Assembly: GCA_027946365.1 (NCBI GenBank)
Contig: JAPEUQ010000002.1
Span: forward strand, 620,001 to 684,000
Length of the DNA stretch: 64,000 nucleotides
Direction of reading: 5' to 3'
From: Kalmusia sp. IMI 367209
Taxonomy: Eukaryota; Ascomycota; Dothideomycetes; Pleosporales; Didymosphaeriaceae
Shown here: in pieces, positions 33,590 to 44,213 of the stretch
Numbering within the stretch: the stretch's first letter is position 1
Layout: every line of letters begins with the position of its first letter
The notes under the pieces: generated by a model
What the model was told of the DNA's origin: nothing
Seen by the model: the letters and a program-made list of their open reading frames with translations, nothing else
Databases searched by the model: none
Program-made: the position numbers and the translations under genes

Positions 33590-34332
33590 TCACATCTTGG
33601 ACTTGACCTTCTCAGCCTTCTTCGCTTCCCAGTCCTTCTCAAACTCGTCGTCCCACGGTATCCTCACGAGTCGGTGATGATCTCGCACCGGCGTATTAAC
33701 CTTATGGTGCTCCGCGGTGCAGTACGTGATCTTGCCATCCAGGCTGGTCATGACGCCGCGGATCAGCGCCATCTGCTTGCCGACCGACACCACCTTGGTC
33801 GAGATCCGGACCGTGATGTCTATGGGCACGGCTTTGAGGTAGGATATGTAGAGGGAGCGTGTGACGCCGCCGAAGAATTCCCAGTAGCCGGGCTGCGCTA
33901 CGGGGCAGAGTGCCAGTGTGGTCGCCATGTCTGGGGAATCTGATTAGTGAAAGCGGGATGTGGGACTTGGTATGATTCGTGTACCGAATATGACGCCAGC
34001 TGCACCTCCATGCATGACATCTGCCTATGTCAGTACGTCGATGCGATGCGAGAGTCAGTAGTGCTGCATGTACCATTCAGGTTAATGAAATGGGGGGAAA
34101 TGTGGAGTTCGTAATCGACGGATCCATCCAAGGCGGCATCAACAATCTTCAGATTGTTCATAACCTCGCTGTCGAAATCCTGATGTCTTTCGTCAGAAGA
34201 GCCCCGGTTTCACTGAATGGCACCGCTCACCACAATATGCTCCGGCCGTTGAGCGGCTAGAATCCGATACCGTTCGAAACACGCCTCAACGGCGCGTGTG
34301 GCCTTTTTCCGGTCCGCTTCGGCGTCCGCCAT
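33590..34332 (-). CDS. Hotdog-fold acyl-CoA thioesterase
   Basis: A 194-residue thioesterase of the PaaI/THEM type, hydrolysing acyl-CoA esters. Four exons (34332-34231, 34179-34074, 34020-33985, 33930-33590) with introns of 51-54 bp all keep phase; the third exon is only 36 bp. The hotdog signature VMHGGAAGVIFD spans exons 2-4 and holds the family's HGG motif, followed by MATTLALCPV, GGVTRSLYISYLKAVPI and the last strand segment KITYCTAEHHKVN. The end is lysine-rich (KAEKVKSKM) without a clear peroxisome signal; no mitochondrial signal is obvious. Start ATGGCGGAC at 34332 gives MADAEADRKKATRAV. Substrate chain length cannot be inferred. Confidence 0.87.
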
Positions 34333-35058
34333 GAGAATAGACCTCAGCTAGGAAACGGATGCACGTATTCATCCAAAGCTAGGAGCGAATGAACATGATG
34401 CCGCGAGCTGATGCTGCAGTCACGTTGGCGATGGCAATGTAGCTTGAAGGTAGTAAGCCGTGCCTCGGCTTCCGCAGTTTTTCCCCACCAAACACTTACC
34501 ATGCACTCGGTCACTAAAGGCCGGCGCATCCTCAAGGACCCGGGTCCCGCTGCATCCGTTTCGAAACAAGCATCGACCAGGCTCGCGCTGCTCGCGCAAC
34601 AGCTAGCCTCAGGCCTAGTTTCACGTTGCCCAAAGAGTCTCCTGAGCGGCCCCGCGGCCGCAAAAAAAACGGTGCCGTAGGTGGCGTGGCTGCCATTGGC
34701 TTGTTTCATGGTCGAATCGCACGCGGGTGCTTATAATATCTAGCCCTGTCGCCGAGCGGAGCATCCACACCACTCGATCCGAAGCTTGCAAGCGAGCTGT
34801 TCGTGTCGTGTCGTGTAGTGTACGAGATCTTCAGGCTGTTAGATGGCTGCCGGACGGCTGAGCTGAGACCTCTCTTTTCGTTTTTTCTCAAATACTCTCT
34901 CTTCCAAATACGCGCCGAGGGATCGTTGCGCATACGTGTACTCCTTCTTCGTTCAATCGTTTGGCGGCCGCAGGTTCCCGGAGCGCGTTATATATTACGC
35001 GGACCGCTCGCTGCTCACTTTCTTCGCTGGATCTGCAACTTGGATCGATCCTGTAGAC
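34333..35058. promoter_or_regulatory. Divergent promoter between thioesterase and MFS transporter
   Basis: About 726 bp between divergent starts. An open frame extends upstream of the transporter to 34803, but its translation is not protein-like and the ATG at 35059 fits the family better. No distinct motif or repeat was found. Confidence 0.4.
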
Positions 35059-36550
35059 ATGTCTTCGACGCCGGTTCCCGCTGCGCTGCGCAAGAAGGTG
35101 CTGCGTGTGCTCTTCATTTCGCTGCTCCTCGATCTGGTACGTCATTTGCGCCACGAACACCATCCACTCCGCCGTGCAACCAACCCTTACACGTGTCTCA
35201 GATATCCTTCACCTTCATTCTACCGCTGTTCCCCAAACTGCTCGAGTTCTACCGCGACCACGAGGCGGCTCAAGGCCACACGTCACCGACCATCCTCTCG
35301 CGCGTCCTCGCCGGCCTGAACGCCTACAAGAACTCGTTCGCGAAGCCCATCAACGACCGCTATGACATCGTCCTCCTCGGCGGCGCCCTCGGCTCCCTGT
35401 TCTCGTTCCTGCAAGCCGTTGCCTCGCCCATCATCGGCACGCTGTCGGACAGATATGGCCGGCGGACGGCGCTGCTGTGGTCCATGACGGGCAACGTGCT
35501 CAGCGTGGCGCTCTGGGTGGCTGCGACCGACTTCCGCACTTTCCTGGCGAGCAGAGTGGTCGGCGGACTGAGCGAGGGCAACGTCCAGCTCGCCATGGCG
35601 ATTGCGACGGACATCAGCGACGAGAGCCAGCGCGGCGCGACCATGGCCTTGGTGGGCGCGTGCTTCAGCATCGCCTTCACTTTTGGGCCCACGCTGGGTG
35701 CGTGGCTAAGCACCATCCAGAGCGTCAAAGAGAACCCGTTCGCGACCGCCGCGGGCTTCTCGCTGTTCCTGATCGTCACTGAGACCATCTACCTCTACCT
35801 CTGCCTCCCGGAGACGCTGCCGATTGCGCAGCCGAAGGAGAGCGAATCCACGAAAGAGAAACAGGCGAACGGCAATGGCCAGGCGAAGACGGAAGACAAG
35901 CCGCGCGTCCGCACAAACTCGCACACGCTGCTCAATGCGACGCATTTCAGCTTCATCCTCTTCTTCTCTGGCATGGAGTTCTCGCTCCCCTTCATGACGT
36001 ACGACCTTTTCTCCTACGCGTCCAAGGACACGGGCAGGCTCCTCGGCTTCATCGGCCTCATCGCCTCGCTGCTCCAAGGCTCCGTAGTGCGCCGCCTGCA
36101 CCCGCTGAAAGTCGTGAAGCTGGGCGTCGTAAGCTGCACCCTCGCCTTCTTCCTCCTCGGAAGGGTTGAGACGCAGAAAACGCTATACCTGGCGGCTGCG
36201 TTGCTGGCCGTCACAAGTGCGACCGTCGTCACGGGCTTGAATAGCCTGAGCAGTTTCGAAGCGAGCGCGGGTGAGAGAGGTGGGAAGCTGGGTAATCACA
36301 GGAGTTTTGGTAAGTCTTTCCCCCCTTTTGCAGTTCACGGCCGAAGAGACTTGCGCTGACGGCTATTTTTTCAGGACAAATCGGTCGCTCCCTCGGACCC
36401 CTGATCTTCTGCTCGCTGTACTGGTGGGCTGGAAGGGAGGCCGCCTACGCGGCGGGTGCGGCAGGCATGATTGCCGTCTGCGCTTTGGTATTTGGCGGGC
36501 TAAAGGTGCCGCCCGGGACAGAAAAGGTTCGGAAGAGCAAAACGAAGTAG
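35059..36550 (+). CDS. Major facilitator superfamily transporter (MFSD10/TetA-like)
   Basis: A 453-residue MFS protein in three exons (35059-35136, 35202-36309, 36375-36550) with two 65-bp introns in phase. It starts MSSTPVPAALRKKVLRVLF; helix 1 then contains the fungal SFTFILPLFPKLL segment. The loop 2-3 signature DRYGRRTALLWSMTGN is clear, as is GLSEGNVQLAMAIATDIS. A hydrophilic central loop (KESESTKEKQANGNGQ) separates two six-helix halves, and the tail is basic (PGTEKVRKSKTK). The arrangement resembles the MFSD10/tetracycline-transporter-like group of eukaryotic MFS proteins, which export small organic anions; substrate unknown. Confidence 0.88.
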
Positions 36551-37130
36551 AGCGTACTTGATAGCAAGGCTGGGTTTACGAGGTGTAATGTAGTATATGT
36601 ATGACGCAAACGTCGACTTGGAATTTCTTCATTGCACATGCACATGCACATTTATGTTGCTGATCGTAAAATCCCTAGGATCTCGTCCTTTAGAACATGG
36701 TATGAATTTGGAGAAAATTGATCCTTGACATACGACCAGAAGGCTACAACCTCATCCTGCCCTTGTCAACGAAGCCCCTATTGCTTTCGCCGGATCAATA
36801 TAGTATAAGCTTCGTTGTGCTAAACTGGTGCCCCTGTCCAATAGGTAATGATGTATAGAACAGCACTGCTTCCCCGCATATACCTACCTATAGACAACAC
36901 TGCTCACAGTAGACCTCACACGTATGCTGTCCATGCCATCGTACTTGACAACCACTCTCCCGCACCACTCGTCAAGCAATCCTCCTATCCTCCTATTCCG
37001 ATAAAGCACGTCCTCACGCCTAGAAATTCGGCCCCCAATATATTCTTTTCGGACCATTGAATTGTTCATGGTCGAAATAACGCAAGTACTAATTCCCCTC
37101 CAGTCAGTCCCCGCAACAACCCTCAAACGC
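36551..37130. other. Convergent intergenic region
   Basis: 580 bp between the transporter 3' end and the F-box-like gene 3' end. It contains a short tgcaca triplication near 36634. Nothing else was recognised. Confidence 0.35.
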
Positions 37131-38105
37131 TTACATATCGAAACGCGAACTCACCTGCTGCCTCCTCGAGCGCGCGAGCACGACGGGGTGCTTAGTCTGG
37201 CGCCACTGCGCGGCGGCCCAATCGCGCTCCCACTCGTCCAGGTGTATAAACGCGCCCTCGCTCCGCGTAAGCCTTGCGCCCTTGGTAGTCTTCGACGAAG
37301 AAGCCTTGGTGGCGTCGAGCGGCCGCTCGGCCCTCCACTTGGTCGCCGCACGCTCGGAGAGGAGACTGGGTCGGATGAGCAGGTGGATGCGCGTCTTGAT
37401 GTCTTTCTTCTTGCTCTTGGTGGCGGCCCACGTTTCGAAGCGGGGGACGTCGTGCTCGAGCCCCGTCCAGTTACCCGACGGGGGATCCTCGATGGCGAGC
37501 TCGACGGTCCTTGTTTTTCTCGGATCGTGTGCTTCGTCGTTGGGAAAGGAGGCGTCTAGGATGCCGTGGAGCGAAGAGTGGCTTTGTATGTTTTTCTTTC
37601 CTTTTACGCTCCAGCTTCCGATTAGCTCTCTGCTCCCTTTGCACGTTTCCCGTCGCTGGCTGGCGCATTGTAATACGCCCTTTAGGACTTCGGAGTCTAG
37701 ACAGCTCGCGTCTCCGATGATCTTTAGTCTACCTCGGATTGCTTTCAGGTCGATTCCTTTCAGGTCGAGTAGGCAGAGGATTTCCCAGTGGATCTGTCGG
37801 CATGTGGCGAGGAGCGCGCCGCAGGAGGGGTAGGTGTGCACGAGGGTGAGTGCGTTGCGGCCCCAGGGGGACCAGGGTGAGTAGGGGACGTTGAAGTGAG
37901 AGGTGTGCAGGGGGTAGATGGCGAAGAGGTAGATCTGGAGGCGGAGTTCTCTGGGGAGGCGGAGGAAGGGGGAGGAGATTGACGCTGGAGTTGGAGTTTC
38001 CGGTGAGGAGGTCATCTCTGGGGGTGGCTCTTCAGACTCGGACTCAGTGGCGCTGTCCCAGTGGTCTTTGATGGGTTCTTGCTGTTTGCGCGGATGGTTT
38101 GCCAT
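37131..38105 (-). CDS. F-box-like fungal protein of unknown function
   Basis: A single-exon protein of 324 residues from MANHPRKQQEP (38105), or 345 if the ATG at 38168 is used. After a Ser/Glu/Pro-rich head, residues 46-60 read SPFLRLPRELRLQIYLFAI, the pattern that opens many fungal F-box-like proteins and fits an SCF-type adaptor role. The rest has conserved-looking segments (TLVHTYPSCGALLATCRQIH, as in relatives where CRQI follows the box) and a basic C-terminus (LARSRRQQVSSRFDM). No WD or LRR repeats were seen. Participation in ubiquitin ligation is inference from the motif. Confidence 0.75.
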   Translation of the reverse strand: MANHPRKQQEPIKDHWDSATESESEEPPPEMTSSPETPTPASISSPFLRLPRELRLQIYLFAIYPLHTSHFNVPYSPWSPWGRNALTLVHTYPSCGALLATCRQIHWEILCLLDLKGIDLKAIRGRLKIIGDASCLDSEVLKGVLQCASQRRETCKGSRELIGSWSVKGKKNIQSHSSLHGILDASFPNDEAHDPRKTRTVELAIEDPPSGNWTGLEHDVPRFETWAATKSKKKDIKTRIHLLIRPSLLSERAATKWRAERPLDATKASSSKTTKGARLTRSEGAFIHLDEWERDWAAAQWRQTKHPVVLARSRRQQVSSRFDM

Positions 38106-38994
38106 GTTGGAGGTAGGCGCAAAATACGATAGCTGAATGTCCCTGTGTTGGGTATGGATTATGGACAATAGTCAATACGGAGAAAAATGGTTTTTATTAC
38201 CTCAGGGTGTAGTGCTTGACTAACACTCGATTAACAAATAAAAGATAGGTATGTTAGAAATATAATCTTCGTGATACCAGAGTGATTTCAGAGGAAAGTA
38301 AACTCTATGTAAGGTCAGTAATTATAGGATGACTCACCACGAAGTATTTCCAAGGCTCGCTTCGCTCCTCCCACCACGCTGGTCTCCGTATCCCTGCAAA
38401 TACACCAATTACGTACGTAAAGCCTGGTTACGATATTCAACGTGTGATGTGTGGTGAGTGATGAGCCCGACCTAGTACGCGGAGCACATTCAGAATGCAC
38501 GTAAAGGACATAGGGAAACCAGAATATCATTGGGGAAGGGGTATCTTGTGTAATTACATTGCATCTTGCTTTCCAAAATGCCTGAACAAACAGGGATTAT
38601 TCATTCCGTCGTAACCTTTTTTGCTGTCCGAACAAGTGCAGACACTGTACAACTCGGCTCCTTTTTGTTGAAGCTTTTCGCGGGGGCGGAGGTGCGGAGG
38701 GTGGGTTGAGGACGGTGGGGTGTAAAGAAAGGGGAATGATGTCTCGAGAAAATGTGCCGCATTTTCGTCCCATGTTGCTCCAACATGACGTGCAACCGTG
38801 CCCAAATGCACTTTTAAGACTGCCTTTCCACCTATTTTGGATGACGCGAAGCATCATGGAACGTTCAAAGACCATTTGGTGAGGCGAGGTGCACTAAAGC
38901 TGCTTACTCGTCGGCAGCGCATGACTCCCAAAATATGTACAATGGAGTCATGCTTATGTGTTACCCCGGCCCCACCTTGGGTCTGGGATACGTT
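38106..38994. other. Intergenic 5' of the F-box-like gene and 3' of ATG101
   Basis: About 890 bp between two leftward genes. ORFs here overlap each other and look random. No repeats or RNA genes were seen. Confidence 0.35.
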
Positions 38995-39771
38995 TCAGAA
39001 GATGCCCATCCTGGGGCCCCAAGTATTCTGATCGGGGGCAGCTTTGGGGTTGACGACGACTGAATAAGGGAAGGGATTCGCGTCGGTGGTGGTGATGGGT
39101 GGGATATGGTCCTTGTCGCGGTTGACGATGCCTATGATTTTGTGGGCAGCTTTTTCGAGCGACTTGGTCATGGCGCGGCGGACTTTGAGAACATCTGCAG
39201 GCACGGGTCGGTCAGTGTATGTTCCCGCTTCGTAGAGCGAGGGTCTACGCACCAGTCTCTGTGCGCGGCGTTACGAGCGTGACGTCCAGGGTCCACTGCT
39301 CCCAGCAAACGTCCTCGTCGGCCTTTCCGAAGAAGTACGTCTTTCTCCGCCTCTTCTCGAAGAATTGTACGACCAGCTGCCCGCGCCCCCTCTGTTGGTG
39401 GGTGCTTTCGATGGCGCGCACGAGCGCAATGGTGCGCTGGTCGATCAGCGTCTCGAGGTCGACATCGTCGATGGCGGGGAGAGTGAGGTCGAGCAGGTCG
39501 CGGGTGAGGGGTGATATGGAAGTGAAGTATCGGTGGAAGAAGATGGTGTGCAAGATGGCTAGCGAAGAACGGTCGTCAGTAACTGAGCAGAAGCATAGTG
39601 TGCTGGGCAGGTCGGGTTGGGCTGCGAGGAGAGGAAAGCAGCCATGACGAGCAGGGACTGGGTTGGGGCTGGAGGGGTAGACGGCGTAAACACACCTTTG
39701 ACGACGTCTTTGACGCAGGCCAGGTCGGCGAAGATGTCTAGATGGTACTCTGGCCGCCGTCTCGGTTCCAT
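38995..39771 (-). CDS. ATG101: Autophagy-related protein 101 (HORMA domain)
   Basis: Atg101, the HORMA-fold partner of Atg13 in the Atg1/ULK autophagy initiation complex. It is found in fission yeast, filamentous fungi and animals but not budding yeast. Three exons (39771-39696, 39558-39253, 39194-38995) with introns of 137 and 58 bp encode 193 residues. The sequence starts MEPRRRPEYHLDIFADLACV and runs through AILHTIFFHRYFTSISPLTR, DLLDLTLPAIDDVDLETLID, VVQFFEKRRRKTYF, a WEQWTLDVTL strand and NRDKDHIPPITTTDANPFPY, ending WGPRMGIF. Length and order match the family throughout. Confidence 0.92.
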
Positions 39772-41145
39772 GGTCGCATCTGCCTGCACTGTGTCCTGCG
39801 CGCCGGGGCGTGGTCGAAGAGAGTTGCTGCGAACCCCGCCTGCTCGCGCGGCGACGCTGGTCAAAAGCCGCACGGGGTCCGAGTTTCAGCGCGACGCCGG
39901 CCCTGCGCTGTCCCTTGCAGAAGGCGATCCACGGTGGCTGGTCAGAAAATGCGTCCTAGAGCGAGAATGCGGCGTCGAGTGTGTCGCGGGCGGGCGAGGA
40001 ATGTGAATGGGAAAGTGTGAAAGTGAATGCTGGTGCTGGAGTGGCCAAGTGCCGAGCTGAGATTTGGATTTGTGGCGGCGGCGGCGGGGCTGGCGCAGGC
40101 TTTTGACGGAGGCGGACGAAGGCCCGACGAGCAAGAACAAGAACAGTTATCGCGCTGCTGAGATCATCCCAGGAGCCTGACGAAGCCTCCTACTCGATGG
40201 CACGCTGCGTCTTGCACGCTTCTGCAGCATCACGCCTCCTGCGCGCGAGACAATGGCTGAGGTTGCGCGTCACCCTTTGCTCTCGCCATGACGCGGATTC
40301 TGAGACAGGCGCGCGCATGACGCTGCCCTCGACGCCGGGGTGGAGGGCTACGGGCGATGGGCTGTGGACTGTGGACTGTGGGACGGCGCGTGGGGACGGG
40401 CGTGGCTCATCAGGCTAGGGCTGACTATCTGTCTCTGTTGACTGACCTGACCCGTCGAGGACCCGTGGACAGCGTTCCTCGGGGCATCGCTTATAGCCGG
40501 CTGTACTGTACTGCTGCTTTTGCCCTTTGACGTGGTGCTGCATCCGTGCTGCCCTGCCAGGGTTGGATTGGGAAGGCCTTCGTGAATGCGCATGTGGCCG
40601 AGGTAATGCAATACATAGCTCTCGAGGCCTGCTGCATTACTCGGTCAGCTTATACGGCGTACTACCCCGCCATGCATAAGCAGATATCTAAACAATGCTG
40701 GTGATTCCCCATATGGTTACATTTACGCTGTGCTCGCTGCAGATGGTTATACATGCCAAACGTGTTCTACCCTCACGTCTCCTCAAAAACGACATGAGAG
40801 GTTACACAGCTGCATGATTTGCTTCTATCTTAAGAGAACAGTACTATTTCGCAGAGAAATCGTCACTCAGGTTCGCAAGTGTGATGGTCACGTTTGGTAG
40901 CGTGTGCAGCACGTGATCCTAGTGCATGTGGGAAGAAAAGTATCTCAAACAACAAATTTGCTATCTACCATGCAGCAGACCAGAACAACAATTAACGCCA
41001 GCCATGCATGCTCAAGCTGCGAACAGCGAGCCTCTATCGGTATAGAACTAGTAAAGCAAATCCGCAGGCCTCCCGCGTCATAATCCTTGACAGCTACCCC
41101 TCACTTCCTGCACGCTCTGCATGCATTTCATTTCAATTCGGCGTC
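39772..41145. other. Intergenic 5' of ATG101 and 3' of the sugar transporter
   Basis: About 1.37 kb, GC-rich near ATG101. It should contain the ATG101 promoter and the transporter terminator. ORFs 39617-40006, 39742-40020 and 40348-40611 overlap one another and show no motif. No gene seen. Confidence 0.35.
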
Positions 41146-42923
41146 TTACGCCATAAGACCATTGGCGTTATTCGCTGTATCGGTTTCCTTCTCCTTATCG
41201 TTCCATTTCGCATCACCCATCTGGCCGAGCTCGTCGTCGCTCTCGTGGAAGCCATAGTTGCGCGCCATCTCCGCAATGCCACGGTCGTCCAGAATAGGCA
41301 TCTCGTGCGCTGCGCGCACATAGCTGATGTTCTCGAGGTAACCCTTGGCGAAGATGAGATCGATCTCTTCCAAGCTACGCTTCTTGGTTTCAGGGTAGAA
41401 GAAGTAGATGATGGGGAAGAAGCCAGCGTTGATGCAAGCGAACACGAGATAGGTTCCCCAACCGATACCGTCCAACATGACGGGAGTGATCATGACCACG
41501 GTGAAGTTGAAAAGCCAGTTGGAGCACGTCGAGACTGCGTTGGCCTTGGCACGAGTCTTGAGGGGGTTGACCTCGGCCGGGTACAGCCAGGGCAAGGGGA
41601 GCCATGTCGCGCCGAAGAAGGCGATGTAAGTGAACAGGCCGACGGCTGCACCCTTGGCTGCAGATGGAGTACCGGGGATGAGGCAGCCCATGACAAGCAC
41701 CATGGAGAAGCACTGTCCGACCGTGCCGATGAGGAAAAGCTTGCGACGTCCAGTACGCTCAATAATGAACCAAGAGACGGTGGCGAAGATACTGTAGACA
41801 ATCATGTTGACACCACCGAGGAGGAGAGACATCTGCTTCGTCTCGCCAATGGAGTTCTCGAAGAGGAGCGGGAAGAAGTAGATGACAGCATTGCAACCAC
41901 CGATCTGCTGGAAAAGCTGGGAAGACGCTCCAAGCATCATACGCCTGAAGTGCTGAGTCTTGCCGCCAGTGAACAAAGCGCTGTACGGGGTGACGCCTCC
42001 GTGGTGGCCTGAGGCTCGGATACCGTCGACGATGATGTTCACCTGCAAAGTGGTCTCTTCATGATCGGTTGGCAAGCCACGAAGGGCAGCAATGACTTTG
42101 GTGGCTTCATCTGCGCGGTCTTTGGTGAGCAGCCATCGAGGCGATTCAGGTAGCCAGAATGGCACGATGAGCACAACCAATCCAAACACAATCTGGAAAG
42201 CAATGGGGAATCTTTGTCACGTTAGAAAGTTGTCATGAAATGAAGCGAGGATCAAACTTACCGCCATGTAAGGTCAGGAGGTCCATATTGGCAGCCATAA
42301 TCCACCCAGTACGCGATCAATGTACCAAAGGCAATAACACCGCCCTCGATGCAGATAAGCAGACCACGGTTTTTGGAGCTGGAACATTCGGCCTGGTAGG
42401 TTGGAATAGTAGATGTGTTCATGCCGTTACCCACGCCAGTGACGACGCGACCGATGATGAATTGTGCTGTTGCTTTATGTCCCTTGACGGCGCTGACTTG
42501 AATAATGACTCCAAGAATCATGATAGAAGCACCGCAGATCATAGCTCGACGACGGCCCAGAGCATCACCCCAGACGAGAACACTAATCGCTCCGAGAAGA
42601 CATCCAATTTCGTAGATGGCCGTAACAAATCCTTGCCACGTAGCATCGTTGTGGGTCTCGGGGAAGTACTCCATGAAAGGATCAGCCGAAATAATTCCAG
42701 ACATAACACCCTCTGAAAGTACGGTTAGCAATGTCTTGAAGTAGGTGTGCAAGTGCTACTCACGGTCATATCCAAACAGTAAGAAACCGGTGGTGGCTAC
42801 GACAGAGACGAGCAAACGAAGAGGTCGGTCGCTCAGTCCCAAGTACTTTGGCACCTCGCCGGTTGCGGCCTCATTTCTCTCCCTCATGGAAGCCTCTGAG
42901 GGCTTGTTGGAGTTTTCAGACAT
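41146..42923 (-). CDS. Sugar transporter (MFS sugar porter family)
   Basis: A 558-residue proton-coupled sugar uptake protein of the plasma membrane. Three exons (42923-42764, 42712-42262, 42211-41146), introns of 51 and 50 bp. All sugar-porter signatures are present: GFLLFGYDQGVMSGII in helix 1, GDALGRRRAM between helices 2 and 3, PESPRWLLTKDRADEA before the central loop, SQLFQQIGGCNAVIYF in helix 7, then ERTGRRKLFLIG and YPETKKRSLEEIDLIFAKG at the end. The C-terminal tail is acidic. The hexose/pentose preference cannot be told. I start at MSENSNKPSEAS because the frame upstream (from 42998) looks untranslated. Confidence 0.92.
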
Positions 42924-44213
42924 ATTGTTCTGGGTCCAGCCAGTTAAGACAGCATAAATTGTAAAGAGTGTACGACAAATCGAAAAGTACTCGATCACTG
43001 AGATCGTGGGAGTGAGGAAGCAAGATCTGCGGAGGGTGCCTGGGGTCTTTATCTACTCGTGCCAATCCGCCTCCAGCACCCCATGGTCGGAACAGTGGCA
43101 CGGTGTGGGTGTGTCCCCCATGCAGAACTTGCAGATTGCAACCGACGTAGTGGTTCCACAGCTCGGACTCAACGACGTCATTGGGGTGAGAGGTTGACCG
43201 GAGTCCTCCATATGGGGTGTTAGCAGTGGACCCTGGAGAATTTAGCATGTGTAAGAGGGGGCCGTCGGCGAGAATTTTGTGAGAAAAGGCAGGCTCTGAA
43301 GCAAGCTTTTTCGGCATTCCCGTTTAGCTTGATGACTTTTGAGCCGCACCCTTGCAAAAACTGGGGACGGCGGGAGAGGCTGCAGATCTTAGGGCCAAGC
43401 GAACGCCTGTGACGTTGTTGCATGCACCTTGGCCGAACCTTTTCCGATGCCGAACGTGGTAACATGTGGGCGCCGCCTGGTCATCTCAACCACTCAAAAG
43501 TCGTTCCTGGTGCTATGTACCGACGCTACTTCGGCTAGCCCATGACGATCCGTCACTTGAACCAGTCGAATGAGTACTGCCGGGGCGATGTTTGATGTTT
43601 TGTGGATTCTTTTTGAAGAGTTTGAACACAGGGACTTAAAGATCATGCCGCCAAGGTGACGGATTGTGTTGGCTCTCATTAAGAAGCCGAAGAAATGACT
43701 TGGGTGGCTTATTTGCAGACAGGCTGCTTGGATGTGCCGCCAGGCTTGGAAGGTGGCCGGCCGCGGGCTGCACGCGCGCAGCCGTTGTCTCTTGCATACG
43801 GTGGGCCTCGGTCCTGTTTGGGAGAGTGTGCTTGTGTGCTTGTGTGCTTGCAAACCCGAACCCTAAGATTTGATAACGGTTCGGGCGGCATACTCAAACG
43901 GTGCGCGATAGTGATGAGGGCGCCGTCGGTGTCAGGCAAGCCAGTATTGTGGGATTGTGGGTACATATCGACTCACGCGGCACTCCTTCACCGGACGGTG
44001 GAGCAACACACCGCCAGCTCGTCGGACGAAGCAGACGAGAAAGCGTTGTAATTCTGGCTGTGAATGTCGCGAGGACGCTCCTGCTGCAAAAGCCTGCCAA
44101 GCATTAGGGTCAAGCATTAGGGTCGGTGCCATGAACCGCCGACCGCGACGCGACGCGACTTTTCGCAACTTCAACCCTTCAGCCCCAGCCAAACGGGAGC
44201 CCATGCACACGAC
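42924..44213. promoter_or_regulatory. Divergent region between sugar transporter and ORC2
   Basis: About 1.29 kb with both promoters. Close to ORC2 lies a perfect 13-bp tandem duplication, aagcattagggtc, at 44099-44124, carrying two TTAGGG hexamers. A five-codon upstream ORF (44203-44220) overlaps the ORC2 start. A short tgtgcttg repeat lies near 43825-43850. ORFs here look random. Confidence 0.5.
44099..44124. repeat. 13-bp perfect tandem duplication with two TTAGGG hexamers
   Basis: The unit aagcattagggtc occurs twice without a gap about 90 bp before the ORC2 start codon. TTAGGG is the telomere repeat and a binding site for Myb-type Tbf1/TRF-like factors in fungi; use as a promoter element here is inference. 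Confidence 0.8.

Noticed and set aside
34803..35058. Upstream extension of the MFS transporter frame
   Set aside because: Not protein-like; the ATG at 35059 gives a normal MFS N-terminus joined in phase across the first intron.
41008..42012. 334-codon plus ORF
   Set aside because: Antisense to the sugar transporter, which has all family signatures.
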